From Streptomyces sp. XY006 (GTDB lineage: Bacteria > Actinomycetota > Actinomycetes > Streptomycetales > Streptomycetaceae): a stretch of 61,583 nucleotides of DNA. The translations under genes were made by a program, and so were the position numbers. The DNA is taken from NCBI RefSeq assembly GCF_002237655.1, contig NZ_NOKT01000042.1:1-61583 (forward strand), given 5' to 3'. Under the pieces are notes generated by a model. It saw only the letters and a list, made by a program, of their open reading frames with translations. It was not told the origin of the DNA and did not search any database. Below, in pieces: positions 1 to 12,511 of this stretch (positions are counted from its first letter, which is position 1; every line of letters starts with the position of its first letter).

Positions 1-213
1 GACGACCCCCGGACCCCCGGCAGCGGCCGGACCACTCGCGTCAGCCGCCGTTGAACGCATCCTTCAACCGCGAGAACAGCCCCTGCTGCCCCGGCTGACC
101 GTGCCTGCCCGGGGGACGACCCCCGGACCCCCGGCAGCGGCCGGACCACTCGCGTCAGCGGCCGTTGAAGGCGTCCTTCAGCCGCGAGAACAGCCCCTGC
201 TGTCCCGGCTGGA
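1..213 (-). repeat. 114-bp tandem duplication of the dnaJ2 3' end
   Basis: Bases 1-97 repeat bases 115-211 with five differences. Both copies contain the last 18 codons of dnaJ2 on the minus strand, the TGA stop, and about 40 bp of 3' flank that is identical. Four of the five differences are synonymous in the dnaJ frame; the fifth changes the last residue from Arg to Gly. The intact gene ends in the right-hand copy at 155, so the left copy is an untranslated remnant unless readthrough occurs. Confidence 0.85.
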
Positions 214-1288
214 ACTGGCCCTGGGGGCGCTCCTCGCCGCGCAGCTTGGACAGTTCGCGCAGGAGGCGCTCCTGCTCCGGGTCGAGCTTGGTCGGCGTCT
301 GGACCTCGACGTGAACGATCAGGTCGCCGCGTCCGCCGCCGCGCAGATGCGTGACGCCCCGGCCGTGCAGCGGGATCGACTGGCCGGACTGGGTGCCCGG
401 GCGGATGTCGACCTCCTCCATGCCGTCGAGCGTCTCCAGCGGCACCTTCGTGCCGAGGGCCGCCGCCGTCATCGGGATCGTCACCGTGCAGTGCAGGTCG
501 TCGCCGCGCCGCTGGAACGTGGAGTGCGGCAGCTCGTGGATCTCGACGTAGAGGTCACCGGCGGGACCGCCGCCGGGGCCGACCTCGCCCTCGCCGGCGA
601 GCTGGATGCGTGTGCCGTTGTCCACACCGGCCGGGATCTTGACCGTGAGCGTGCGCCGGGAGCGCACCCGGCCGTCGCCCGCGCACTCGGGGCACGGCGT
701 CGGGACGACCGTGCCGAAGCCCTGGCACTGCGGGCACGGGCGGGAGGTCATGACCTGGCCCAGGAAGGACCGGGTCACCTGCGACACCTCACCGCGGCCG
801 CGGCACATGTCGCACGTCTGCGCGCTGGTGCCCGGCGCGGCGCCCTCGCCGTTGCAGGTGTTGCAGACGACGGCCGTGTCGACCTGGATGTCCTTCGTGG
901 TGCCGAAGGCCGCCTCGTCGAGCTCCACCTCGATGCGGATCATGGCGTCCTGGCCGCGGCGGGTGCGCGAGCGCGGTCCGCGCTGCGACGCCGTGCCGAA
1001 GAACGCGTCCATGATGTCGGAGAAGTTGCCGAAGCCGCCGGCTCCGAAGCCGCCCGCGCCGCCGCCGGCCTGCGAGAGCGGGTCGCCGCCGAGGTCGTAG
1101 ACCTGCTTCTTCTGCGGGTCCGACAGCACCTCGTAGGCGGCGTTGATCTCCTTGAACCGCTCCTGGGTCTTCGGATCGGGGTTGACGTCCGGGTGCAGCT
1201 CGCGCGCGAGCCGCCGGAAGGCCTTCTTGATCTCTTCCTGCGACGCGTCGCGGCGCACGCCGAGTACGGCGTAGTAGTCCGTGGCCAC
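155..1288 (-). CDS. dnaJ2: Chaperone DnaJ (DnaJ2), Hsp40 co-chaperone
   Basis: Stimulates DnaK ATPase and delivers unfolded substrates; acts in the cytoplasm. The 377-residue protein has an N-terminal J domain with the HPD tripeptide (ELHPDVNPD), a Gly/Phe linker (GGFGAGGFGNF) and a cysteine-rich zinc domain with four repeats (CNTCNGEG, CDMCRGRG, CPQCQGFG, CPECAGDG), then the C-terminal substrate domains. It starts at a GTG whose first base is the last base of the hrcA stop codon, so the two genes are translationally coupled. Streptomyces carry a second dnaJ in the dnaK operon; the location beside hrcA marks this as the dnaJ2 copy. Its 3' end is duplicated downstream. Confidence 0.97.
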   Translation of the reverse strand: MATDYYAVLGVRRDASQEEIKKAFRRLARELHPDVNPDPKTQERFKEINAAYEVLSDPQKKQVYDLGGDPLSQAGGGAGGFGAGGFGNFSDIMDAFFGTASQRGPRSRTRRGQDAMIRIEVELDEAAFGTTKDIQVDTAVVCNTCNGEGAAPGTSAQTCDMCRGRGEVSQVTRSFLGQVMTSRPCPQCQGFGTVVPTPCPECAGDGRVRSRRTLTVKIPAGVDNGTRIQLAGEGEVGPGGGPAGDLYVEIHELPHSTFQRRGDDLHCTVTIPMTAAALGTKVPLETLDGMEEVDIRPGTQSGQSIPLHGRGVTHLRGGGRGDLIVHVEVQTPTKLDPEQERLLRELSKLRGEERPQGQFQPGQQGLFSRLKDAFNGR

Positions 1289-2304
1289 TACGACTCCGCC
1301 AGGATCTGTCCGACGTACCGTGCCACTGCGCGTACCGCTCCCATCGTTCCCGGGTAGTCCATGCGGGTCGGTCCGACCACGCCGAGCTTGGCGACTGCCT
1401 CGCCGCCCGAACCGTAGCCGACCGACACGACGGACGTGGAGTTGAGTCCTTCGTGGGCGTTCTCGTGACCGATACGGACGGTCACGCCCGGATCCTTCGC
1501 CTCGCCGAGCAGCTTGAGGAGCACGACCTGCTCCTCGAGCGCCTCCAGCACCGGCCGGATCGTGAGGGGGAAGTCATGACCGAAGCGGGTCAGATTGGCG
1601 GTGCCGCCGATCATCAGCCGCTCCTCGTTCTCCTCGACGAGCGTCTCCAGGAGTGTGGAGAGCACCGTGGAGACCGTACCCCGGTCCTCGTGCTCGAAAG
1701 CCTCCGGGAGATCCTCCACCAGACTCGGCACATCCGCGAAACGGCGGTTCGCCACCCGGCTGTTGAGGCGCGCGCGCAGATCCGCGAGCGAGGCCTCGCC
1801 GAAGGGCGCCGGGCAGTCCACCACCCGCTGCTCGACCCGCCCCGTGTCCGTGATCAGCACGAGCATCACCCGCGCGGGCGCCAGGGAGAGCAGCTCCACG
1901 TGCCGCACGGTGGACCGGGTCAGCGACGGGTACTGCACGACGGCGACCTGGCGGGTGAGCTGCGCGAGCAGCCGTACCGTGCGCGCGACGACGTCGTCGA
2001 GGTCGACGGCGCCCTCCAGGAAGTTCTGGATCGCGCGCCGCTCGGGGGCGGTCATGGGCTTGACGCCGGCGAGCTTGTCCACGAACAGGCGGTAGCCCTT
2101 GTCGGTGGGGATGCGCCCGGCGCTGGTGTGCGGCTGGGCGATGTATCCCTCGTCCTCCAGTGCCGCCATGTCGTTGCGGACGGTCGCCGGGGAGACGCCG
2201 AGGTTGTGCCGCTCGGTGAGGGCCTTGGAGCCGACCGGCTCCTCGGTGCCGACGTAGTCCTGGACGATGGCGCGCAGCACCTGAAGCCTGCGTTCACTGA
2301 GCAC
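1288..2304 (-). CDS. hrcA: Heat-inducible transcription repressor HrcA
   Basis: Repressor that binds CIRCE operators and controls groEL-type heat-shock genes in actinobacteria. It has an N-terminal winged helix (VSPATVRNDMAALEDEGYI) followed by a GAF-like dimerisation region. The GTG start at 2304 gives 338 residues, the usual family length, and is preceded by GGAGGT with good spacing; an upstream in-frame ATG at 2421 would add about 39 unrelated residues across the operator. It is the first gene of the hrcA-dnaJ2 operon, and the CIRCE element between promoter and start implies autorepression. Confidence 0.97.
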   Translation of the reverse strand: MLSERRLQVLRAIVQDYVGTEEPVGSKALTERHNLGVSPATVRNDMAALEDEGYIAQPHTSAGRIPTDKGYRLFVDKLAGVKPMTAPERRAIQNFLEGAVDLDDVVARTVRLLAQLTRQVAVVQYPSLTRSTVRHVELLSLAPARVMLVLITDTGRVEQRVVDCPAPFGEASLADLRARLNSRVANRRFADVPSLVEDLPEAFEHEDRGTVSTVLSTLLETLVEENEERLMIGGTANLTRFGHDFPLTIRPVLEALEEQVVLLKLLGEAKDPGVTVRIGHENAHEGLNSTSVVSVGYGSGGEAVAKLGVVGPTRMDYPGTMGAVRAVARYVGQILAES

Positions 2305-2350
2305 CGCGCACACCTCCAGAAGTCGTCCGCCGTCGCCTGCCACTCGCGGC

Positions 2351-2377
2351 CTGGCACTCTGCGCGTGCGAGTGCCAA
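2351..2377 (-). promoter_or_regulatory. CIRCE operator of hrcA-dnaJ2
   Basis: Inverted repeat CTGGCACTC-N9-GAGTGCCAA, the actinobacterial form of the TTAGCACTC-N9-GAGTGCTAA consensus bound by HrcA. It lies in the 5' leader, just downstream of a plausible minus-strand promoter. Confidence 0.93.
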
Positions 2378-2390
2378 TGTTCCCCGGCCC

Positions 2391-2396
2391 AGTGTA
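2391..2396 (-). promoter_or_regulatory. Candidate -10 box of hrcA-dnaJ2 promoter
   Basis: TACACT on the minus strand, with a weak TTGCCG about 19 bp upstream. The predicted start lies a few bases before CIRCE, so bound HrcA would sit at the start of the transcript. Confidence 0.5.
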
Positions 2397-2462
2397 CGGC
2401 GGTGGGGTACGCCTCCGGCAAGGCTGGTGGTGCGGCGTCGTGCCCCGGGCGGGGCGCACCGC

Positions 2463-2468
2463 TAGCGT
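2463..2468 (+). promoter_or_regulatory. -10 box, leaderless promoter of MBL hydrolase gene
   Basis: TAGCGT followed by exactly six bases and the ATG at 2475, so the predicted transcript starts on the A of the start codon. No Shine-Dalgarno sequence is present. Confidence 0.5.
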
Positions 2469-2474
2469 CGCGGT

Positions 2475-3206
2475 ATGACGGTGACTTGGGAAGAGCTCGG
2501 CTGGGAGCGCCTGGCCGCCGGGGTGGGCCGGTGCCGGCTGCCGGTGTGGGACTGCACGGCGGGGCTGGTCGCCGGGGAGGGCGCGGTCCTCGTGATCGAC
2601 GCCGGGTCGAGCCCGGCCGAGGGCGCGCGGGTGCGCGCGCAGGCGCGGTCGCTCACCGGTCACCGTGTGACACATCTCGCGCTGACCCACCCCCACTTCG
2701 ACCATGTCTTCGGGGCGGCCGCGTTCGAGGACGCGGAGGCGTTCGGGGCGGTCGGCGTGGACGCGGTGCTGACCCGCGCGCGGGACCGCGAGGAGCTGCG
2801 GGCGGACGCGGTGCGCAACGGCCTGGCGGAGTCCGTCGCGCGCGAGTCGGCGGACCGGCTGGTCGCGCCCCGCCATCTGGTCTCCGGCGAGTGGACCCTC
2901 GACCTGGGCGGCGGCTGCCAGGTGCTGCTGGCGAACGTCGGCCCGGGGCACACCGCGCACGACCTGGCGGTGCTGGTGCCGGGCGATCCGGAGGTGGTGT
3001 TCTGCGGCGACCTGGTCGAGGAGTCGGGCGAGCCCCAGGCCGGCCCGGACGCGGTGGGGTCGCGGTGGCCGGCCGCGCTGGACCGGCTGCTCGCGCTGGG
3101 CGGCGAGGACGCGCTGTACGTGCCCGGTCACGGAGCGGTGGTGGACGCGGCGTTCGTCCGGGCCCAGCGGGACGCCCTGGCGGCGCGTTTCGGCGTGTCT
3201 GCGTGA
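2475..3206 (+). CDS. MBL-fold metallo-hydrolase
   Basis: Metallo-beta-lactamase fold hydrolase of unknown substrate. The 243-residue protein has the metal-binding THPHFDHV motif (HxHxDH), a later histidine in GPGHTAHD, the bridging Asp in FCGDLVEE and the C-terminal PGHG histidine, so all ligands for a dinuclear site are present. There is no signal peptide, so it should be cytoplasmic. The gene looks leaderless. The next gene starts 31 bp downstream on the same strand with its own -10 box. The order hrcA / MBL / DUF3097 / hemW gives no clear substrate. Confidence 0.88.
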   Translation: MTVTWEELGWERLAAGVGRCRLPVWDCTAGLVAGEGAVLVIDAGSSPAEGARVRAQARSLTGHRVTHLALTHPHFDHVFGAAAFEDAEAFGAVGVDAVLTRARDREELRADAVRNGLAESVARESADRLVAPRHLVSGEWTLDLGGGCQVLLANVGPGHTAHDLAVLVPGDPEVVFCGDLVEESGEPQAGPDAVGSRWPAALDRLLALGGEDALYVPGHGAVVDAAFVRAQRDALAARFGVSA

Positions 3207-3224
3207 TCGCCCCGCGGCTTCTCC

Positions 3225-3230
3225 TATCGT
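3225..3230 (+). promoter_or_regulatory. -10 box, near-leaderless promoter of DUF3097 gene
   Basis: TATCGT followed by seven bases and ATG at 3238; the predicted transcript has a one-base leader. Confidence 0.4.
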
Positions 3231-3237
3231 CATCCGA

Positions 3238-4041
3238 ATGCGCCAGTACTCTCCGGACCTGACCCCGCCGTGGAAGAAGCCCCAGCCGGTCCCCGAGGTC
3301 CCGGCGGAACCGGGCCTGGTGGTCGAGGAGCCCGGCACCGGCTTCTGCGGGGCGGTCGTCCGCTGCGAGGCCGGCACGGTGACGCTGGAGGACCGCTTCG
3401 GCAAGCACCGCGTGTTCCCGATGGAGCCGCGCGGCTTCCTCCTGGAGGGCAGGGCGGTGACGCTGGTCCGCCCCTCGCCGGGCGCCCCGGCCCGGCCCAC
3501 GCGCACGGCCTCCGGTTCGGTGGCGGTCCCCGGCGCACGCGCGCGCGTGGCCCGGGCCGGCCGCATCTACGTCGAGGGCCGGCACGACGCCGAGCTGGTC
3601 GAGAAGGTGTGGGGCGACGACCTGCGCATCGAGGGCGTGGTGGTGGAGTACCTGGAGGGCGTGGACGACCTCCCGTCGATCGTCGACACCTTCGCCCCCG
3701 GCCCGGACGCGCGCCTGGGCGTCCTGGTCGACCACCTCGTGCCGGGCTCGAAGGAGTGGCACATCGCCCAGTCGGTGACGAGCGAGCACGCGCTGGTGGT
3801 CGGCCACCCGTACATCGACATCTGGGAGGCGGTGAAGCCGTCGTCCCTGGGCATCGAGGCCTGGCCCCGGATCCCGCGGGGCCAGGACTGGAAGACGGGC
3901 GTGTGCCGCGCCCTGGGCTGGCCGCAGCACACGGGCGCGGCCTGGCAGCGGATCCTGTCCGGGGTCCACTCGTACAAGGACCTGGAACCGGAGCTCCTGG
4001 GCCGGGTGGAGGAACTGATCGACTTCGTGACGGCGCCCTAG
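3238..4041 (+). CDS. DUF3097 family protein
   Basis: Conserved actinobacterial protein of unknown function, 267 residues and apparently complete. The N-terminal half (about residues 1-90) is a small beta-rich region containing GAVVRCEAGTVTLEDRFG. From about residue 113 the chain IYVEGRHDAELVEKVWGD, followed some 40 residues later by LGVLVDHLVPGSKE, resembles the start and acidic strand of a TOPRIM-type nucleotidyl fold, but the canonical DxD pair is not complete. That resemblance is my inference. Convergent with hemW, 18 bp from its stop. Confidence 0.85.
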   Translation: MRQYSPDLTPPWKKPQPVPEVPAEPGLVVEEPGTGFCGAVVRCEAGTVTLEDRFGKHRVFPMEPRGFLLEGRAVTLVRPSPGAPARPTRTASGSVAVPGARARVARAGRIYVEGRHDAELVEKVWGDDLRIEGVVVEYLEGVDDLPSIVDTFAPGPDARLGVLVDHLVPGSKEWHIAQSVTSEHALVVGHPYIDIWEAVKPSSLGIEAWPRIPRGQDWKTGVCRALGWPQHTGAAWQRILSGVHSYKDLEPELLGRVEELIDFVTAP

Positions 4042-4059
4042 CCGACGCCGGGCGCTCGC

Positions 4060-5292
4060 TCAGTCCACGAGGTCGCGCACCACGCCGTCCGCCAGCAGCC
4101 GCCCGCGCAGGGTCAGCACGGCCCGCCCCCGCGCATACGGTTCCTCCTGGAGCAGCCCGTCGGACAGGGCCCTGCGCGACGCCGCGAGCCCGTCCTCCCG
4201 CAGCAACGCCAGCGGCACCCCGTCCCGCAGCCGCAGCTCCAGCAGGATCCGCTCGACGCGGCGGTCCTCCTCCGAGAGCACCTCACGCCCGGCCCCGGGC
4301 GACCGGCCGGCCGCCAGTGCCGCCGCGTACGCGCCCGGGTGCTTCACGTTCCACCACCGCACCCCGCCCACGTGGCTGTGCGCCCCCGGCCCGGCGCCCC
4401 ACCAGTCGGCGCCCCGCCAGTACAGCTCGTTGTGCAGGCACCGCCCCGCCGCGGAGGTCGCCCAGTTCGACACCTCGTACCACTCGAACCCGGCGTCCGA
4501 GAGCACCTCGTCCGCGATCAGATACCGGTCGGCGTGGACGTCGTCGTCGGTCATCGGCACCTCGCCCCGGCGGATCCGCCGGGCCAGCTGGGTGCCCTCC
4601 TCGACGATCAGGGCGTAGGCGCTGACATGGTCGGGCCCGGCCCCCAGCACCGCGTCCAGCGAGGCCCGCCAGTCGTCGTCCGACTCCCCCGGCGTGCCGT
4701 AGATCAGGTCGAGGTTGACGTGCTCGAACCCGGCCGCCCGGGCCTCCGCGACGCACGCCTCCGGCCGTCCGGGCGTGTGCGTGCGGTCCAGCACCTTCAG
4801 CACGTGCTGCCGCGCGCTCTGCATCCCGAAGGAGATCCGGTTGAAGCCCCCCTCGCGCAGGGCGGCCAGATACGCCGGGTCGACCGACTCCGGGTTCGCC
4901 TCCGTCGTGACCTCGGCGTCCGCCGCGAGCCCGAACTCGTCCCGGACGGCGCTCAGCATCCGTACGAGGTCGCCGGCGTCCAGCAGGGTCGGCGTGCCGC
5001 CGCCCACGAACACCGTGCGGACGGGACGCGGGTCGTCCCCGAGGACCTTGCGGGCCAGGCGGATCTCGTCGACGAGCGTCCCGGCGTAGTTGTCGCGGGA
5101 GGCGAGCACACCGCCGGTGCCCCGCAGCTCGGTGGCCGTGTAGGTGTTGAAGTCGCAGTAGCCGCAGCGGGTGGCGCAGTACGGGACGTGCAGGTAGAAC
5201 CCGAGCGGGCGGTCGGCGGCCCCGGCGAGGGCGGACGCGGGCAGCGCGCCGTCCTCGGGGACGGGCTCGCCGTCGGGGAGTGCGGAAGGCAT
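4060..5292 (-). CDS. hemW: Radical SAM heme chaperone HemW (coproporphyrinogen dehydrogenase-like)
   Basis: HemW-family radical SAM protein that binds heme and hands it to heme proteins; older annotations call it oxygen-independent coproporphyrinogen III oxidase. The 410-residue protein has the 4Fe-4S motif CATRCGYC (CxxxCxxC) after YLHVPY, the GGGTP motif and a C-terminal HemN-type domain. The ATG at 5292 is used; an ATG three codons upstream is also possible and neither has an ideal ribosome site. It follows the phosphatase gene by 47 bp on the same strand, so the two may be co-transcribed. Confidence 0.93.
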   Translation of the reverse strand: MPSALPDGEPVPEDGALPASALAGAADRPLGFYLHVPYCATRCGYCDFNTYTATELRGTGGVLASRDNYAGTLVDEIRLARKVLGDDPRPVRTVFVGGGTPTLLDAGDLVRMLSAVRDEFGLAADAEVTTEANPESVDPAYLAALREGGFNRISFGMQSARQHVLKVLDRTHTPGRPEACVAEARAAGFEHVNLDLIYGTPGESDDDWRASLDAVLGAGPDHVSAYALIVEEGTQLARRIRRGEVPMTDDDVHADRYLIADEVLSDAGFEWYEVSNWATSAAGRCLHNELYWRGADWWGAGPGAHSHVGGVRWWNVKHPGAYAAALAAGRSPGAGREVLSEEDRRVERILLELRLRDGVPLALLREDGLAASRRALSDGLLQEEPYARGRAVLTLRGRLLADGVVRDLVD

Positions 5293-5339
5293 GCCTTCCA
5301 TTGTCCAGCACCCGCGCGGTGTCCCGTCCGGAGCGGGCC

Positions 5340-7742
5340 TCACTCCGCCTGGAGCACGAGCAGCGCCAGATCGTCCGCCGGGGGCCGCGCCCCGAACTCG
5401 TGCACGAGCCGCTTGATCCGCTCGGCTATGAGCTCCGCGTCCAGGCCCGCGCATCCGGCCAGCGCCGCCGCGAGCCCGTCCCCGTCGTCGAACTGGCGGG
5501 AGCCGGAGCGGCGCTCGGTGACGCCGTCGGTGACGCACAGCAGGGTGTCGCCGGAGCGCAGCTCGAAGGTCTCGCTGGTGTACGTGGCGTCCTCCAGGAC
5601 GCCCAGCAGGGTCTGCGGCTGCGCGCACGGGTGGACCTCGCCGCCCGCCCCGAGCCGCAGCGGCAGCGGGTGCCCGGCGGAGGCGACGGTGCAGCGGACC
5701 CCGCCGTCGAAGGGGACCAGCTCGCCGTAGAGCAGGGACAGGAAGCGCGTCTGGGGGCCGTCGCCGGGCGGAGTGGGCCGCGCGCCCGCCGCCACCAGGG
5801 CCCGGGCCGCGGCGTCCGCGGCCTCCGTGGCGTCGTCCAGCAGGAGCTGGTTGAGGCGGTCGAGGACGTCGGCGACCCGGTAGCCCTCGCGGGCGAGCAG
5901 CCGCAGCCAGGGCCGGGCCAGGCCGATGACGACGGCGGCCTCGGGCCCCTTGCCCTGGACGTCGCCGACGGCGAAGCACCAGCGGCCGTCGCCGGCCGGG
6001 AACAGGTCGTAGAAGTCGCCGCTGGGCCCGCCCTTGTCGCAGGGCTCGTAGACGAGGGCGCTGCGCACGCCGGGGATCTCGGCGACGGCTCCGGGCAGCA
6101 GGCCGCGCTGCAGGACGGCGCTGATGGTGGCCTGGCGGGCGTACTGCCGGGCGGCGCCGATGGCCAGGGCCACCCGGCGGCCGAGGTCCTCGACGAGGCC
6201 GGTGATCTCGTCGGGGAAGCGGGCGGTGCCGGACCGCCCGATGACCAGGGTGCCGAGCGGGCGTCCCCCGGCGACCAGCCGGTACGCCAGGGCCGAGCCG
6301 GACTCCCCGGGGGTGTCGCCGAGCGCCTCGCCGGGCCAGGGGCACGCGACGGGCCCGGTGCCCGCGGGGTCGGACGGGGGCGGCGGCTCCTTCTCCAGGG
6401 TCCGGCGCAGCTCCTCGATGCGGTTCTCGCTGCCGTGCCAGACCCGCGCCAGCCGGGGGCCGCCCGCGCCGCCGTTCCAGCCGCCGCCGGTGGCCTCGTC
6501 CTCCAGCCAGACGGCGCACCAGTCGGCCAGCCGCGGCACGATCAGCTGTCCGGCGAGGGCGGCGACCAGGTCCTCGTCGAGCTGCCCGGCGAGCAGGTCG
6601 GAGGCCTCCGCGAGGAAGGACAGGGCCCCGCGGCCCAGCCAGGAGCCGTCGGGCCCGTCGCGCCCGTCGGGGTTCTCGTACCGGTCACGCCAGTCCCGCA
6701 GGTCGCTCCAGTCACGCAGGGCGGGCGCGTCACGCAGGGCGGGCGCGTCACGCAGGGCGGGCGCGTCACGCCGGTCGGGCGCGTCACGCCGGTCGGGGGC
6801 GTCACGCCGGTCGGGTGCGTCACGCAGGGCGGGTGCGTCACGCCGGTCGGGGGCGTCACGCCGGTCGGGGGCGACGCGTTGGTCCGGGAAGTCACGCTCG
6901 TCGGGGAAGTCCCGCCCGCCGGGGAAGTCCCGTCCGTCGGGGTGGTCGGGCCGGTCCGGGAAGTCACCCCGGTCCGGGACGTCACGCCGGTCGGGGAAGT
7001 CGCGGGGCAGGGGCGAGTCCCGTACGGGCTTGCCGTCCGGGGCCCGGTCCCGGCCCTCGGTGCCGTGCCCGTCGCCGTCGCCGTCGCCGGGGGGCGGCTC
7101 CGGCGCCAGGATCTCGGCCACCCGTAAATCGCGCGCCAGCGCGCGCTCCCCGGCGTACGACCCGATCTGCTCCCCGGCCGGGCACCCGGCGGCGGGCAGC
7201 CGCGCCCACACGGTCTTCCGGCCCGTGCGGTACGTGATCCCCCAGGCCTCGGAGAGCGCGCCGACGAGCCGCAGGCCGCGCCCGTACTCGGGGGTGTCGT
7301 GGGGCGTCTCCGCCTCGTGGCCGCGCGGGGCGCGGGACGGGTGGTGGTCGGAGACCTCGACGACGAGGGCCGCCGTCCGCGGGGCGTCGCCCTCCAGCCG
7401 GCACTCCATCTCGAGATCGGTGCCCGCGTGCACGACGGCGTTGGTGACGAGTTCGCTGACGACGAGCGTGGCGTCGTCGCGGAGGCGGTCGGTCAGGTGC
7501 TCGGCGCCGGGCAGGCCGAGCCCGGCCCACTCGGCGAGCGCCTCGCGCACCAGGGCGCGGGCGGCTCCCGGCGCGACCGAGCTGCCGGGCAGTGTCGCGT
7601 ACGCCCGCGCGCGCTCCGGCGCGGCCGGTGCGGGTTCCTCGAAAACGGGCCCCTCCTGAACGGGCACGGACGTCTCCCCAGCGTGTGCAGGCGCATCTGA
7701 GGCACGGGCAGCGGTCTCCCGTTGCATCGGAATGGCCCCCAT
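5340..7742 (-). CDS. OsaC-like regulator: RsbW-type ATPase / GAF / SpoIIE-type PP2C phosphatase
   Basis: Multidomain regulator of the partner-switching type. In order: a histidine-kinase-like ATPase (about residues 50-190; VVSELVTNAVVHAG N-box, GRGLRLV), a hydrophilic linker built of about 16 hexapeptide repeats (about 249-344), a GAF-like domain (about 360-520) and a C-terminal PP2C phosphatase with GDFYD, GDVQGKG, TDGVTE and DDLALL metal-binding motifs. The start at 7742 has GGGGAG six bases upstream; a GTG at 7778 would add 12 residues but lacks a ribosome site. It is divergent from a multi-HAMP kinase and receiver gene, as in the osaABC osmotic-stress locus, so it may control an anti-sigma pathway. 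A TTA leucine codon at 7125-7127 predicts dependence on the bldA tRNA. Confidence 0.85.
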   Translation of the reverse strand: MGAIPMQRETAARASDAPAHAGETSVPVQEGPVFEEPAPAAPERARAYATLPGSSVAPGAARALVREALAEWAGLGLPGAEHLTDRLRDDATLVVSELVTNAVVHAGTDLEMECRLEGDAPRTAALVVEVSDHHPSRAPRGHEAETPHDTPEYGRGLRLVGALSEAWGITYRTGRKTVWARLPAAGCPAGEQIGSYAGERALARDLRVAEILAPEPPPGDGDGDGHGTEGRDRAPDGKPVRDSPLPRDFPDRRDVPDRGDFPDRPDHPDGRDFPGGRDFPDERDFPDQRVAPDRRDAPDRRDAPALRDAPDRRDAPDRRDAPDRRDAPALRDAPALRDAPALRDWSDLRDWRDRYENPDGRDGPDGSWLGRGALSFLAEASDLLAGQLDEDLVAALAGQLIVPRLADWCAVWLEDEATGGGWNGGAGGPRLARVWHGSENRIEELRRTLEKEPPPPSDPAGTGPVACPWPGEALGDTPGESGSALAYRLVAGGRPLGTLVIGRSGTARFPDEITGLVEDLGRRVALAIGAARQYARQATISAVLQRGLLPGAVAEIPGVRSALVYEPCDKGGPSGDFYDLFPAGDGRWCFAVGDVQGKGPEAAVVIGLARPWLRLLAREGYRVADVLDRLNQLLLDDATEAADAAARALVAAGARPTPPGDGPQTRFLSLLYGELVPFDGGVRCTVASAGHPLPLRLGAGGEVHPCAQPQTLLGVLEDATYTSETFELRSGDTLLCVTDGVTERRSGSRQFDDGDGLAAALAGCAGLDAELIAERIKRLVHEFGARPPADDLALLVLQAE
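6711..6998 (-). repeat. In-frame 18-bp minisatellite, about 16 units
   Basis: Tandem 18-bp units such as GTCACGCCGGTCGGGGGC encode hexapeptides of the form R-D-x-P-D/A-x on the minus strand. The units on the low-coordinate side are nearly identical and those toward 6998 more diverged. The array joins the ATPase and GAF domains and is likely a disordered, length-variable linker. Confidence 0.9.
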
Positions 7743-7844
7743 GGACGGCTCCCCGGGCAGTTCGTACGAATACGCCACAGTCGATGCCGACAGAGTGACA
7801 GACTGGCCACGCCCATAAGCGCCGAGTTACCGAAGTGGGCCGCC

Positions 7845-11947
<4,103 letters not shown>

Positions 11948-11951
<4 letters not shown>

Positions 11952-12418
11952 GCAGCGCGGACACCCACGACGAACGCGCCGGGATCCTCCTGGTCGACGA
12001 CATGGAGGACAACCTGACCGCCCTGGAGGCCGTCCTCGCCTCCCTCAACGAGCCACTGGTGCGGGCCCGTTCCGGAGAGGAGGCCATGAAGGCCCTCCTG
12101 CGCCGGCCGATCGCGCTGATCCTGCTGGACATCCGCATGCCCGGCATGGACGGCTTCGAGACGGCCGCCCACATCAAACGCCTGACCCAGACCCGGGACG
12201 TCCCGATCATCTTCCTGACCGGGGCGGACGACGACTCGGGCTACGCCTTCCGCGGCTACGCCACCGGCGCCGCCGACTACGTGACCAAGCCCTTCGACCC
12301 GTGGGTCCTCAGGGCGAAGGTCAGCGTCTTCCTGGACCTCTACCGCAAGGGCAGGGAGGTGGAACGCCTGCGCGCGGAGATCGAGGACCTCAAACGCCGG
12401 GTGGAGCAGGTTCCTTAG
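11948..12418 (+). CDS. Stand-alone response regulator with C-terminal coiled coil (OsaB-like)
   Basis: Receiver protein of 156 residues with phospho-acceptor Asp61 (ILLDIRMPGMDG), acidic pocket LLVDDMEDN, a Thr in FLTGADD and Lys in VTKPFDP. There is no DNA-binding output domain; the chain ends in a short coiled coil (REVERLRAEIEDLKRRVEQ), which suggests output by protein contact. It overlaps the upstream hybrid kinase by four bases, so it is very likely that kinase's partner. The kinase-receiver pair matches the OsaA/OsaB arrangement known from Streptomyces osmoadaptation. Whether this is the orthologue or a paralogue cannot be told from this window. Confidence 0.9.
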
Positions 12419-12425
12419 AAGCGCG

Positions 12426-12503
12426 GGGCTGTGCCGATGTGCGGCTGCGCCGCGTGGGCGCGGACGGCGGCCACGACGTACCCGCGGCCGCCCCACAGCC
12501 CTC
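12426..12503. terminator. Possible bidirectional terminator, long-loop inverted repeat
   Basis: GGGCTGTG at 12426 pairs with CACAGCCC at 12496 between two convergent genes. The loop is long and GC-rich and there is no U tract, so confidence is modest. Confidence 0.35.
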
Positions 12504-12511
12504 GCCACCCC

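Noticed and set aside
101..1357. A 418-residue open frame opposite dnaJ2
   Set aside because: No motif, no ribosome site and dnaJ2 is unmistakable on the other strand.
6711..6998. CRISPR-like repeats
   Set aside because: The 18-bp units are contiguous without spacers and in frame within a protein.
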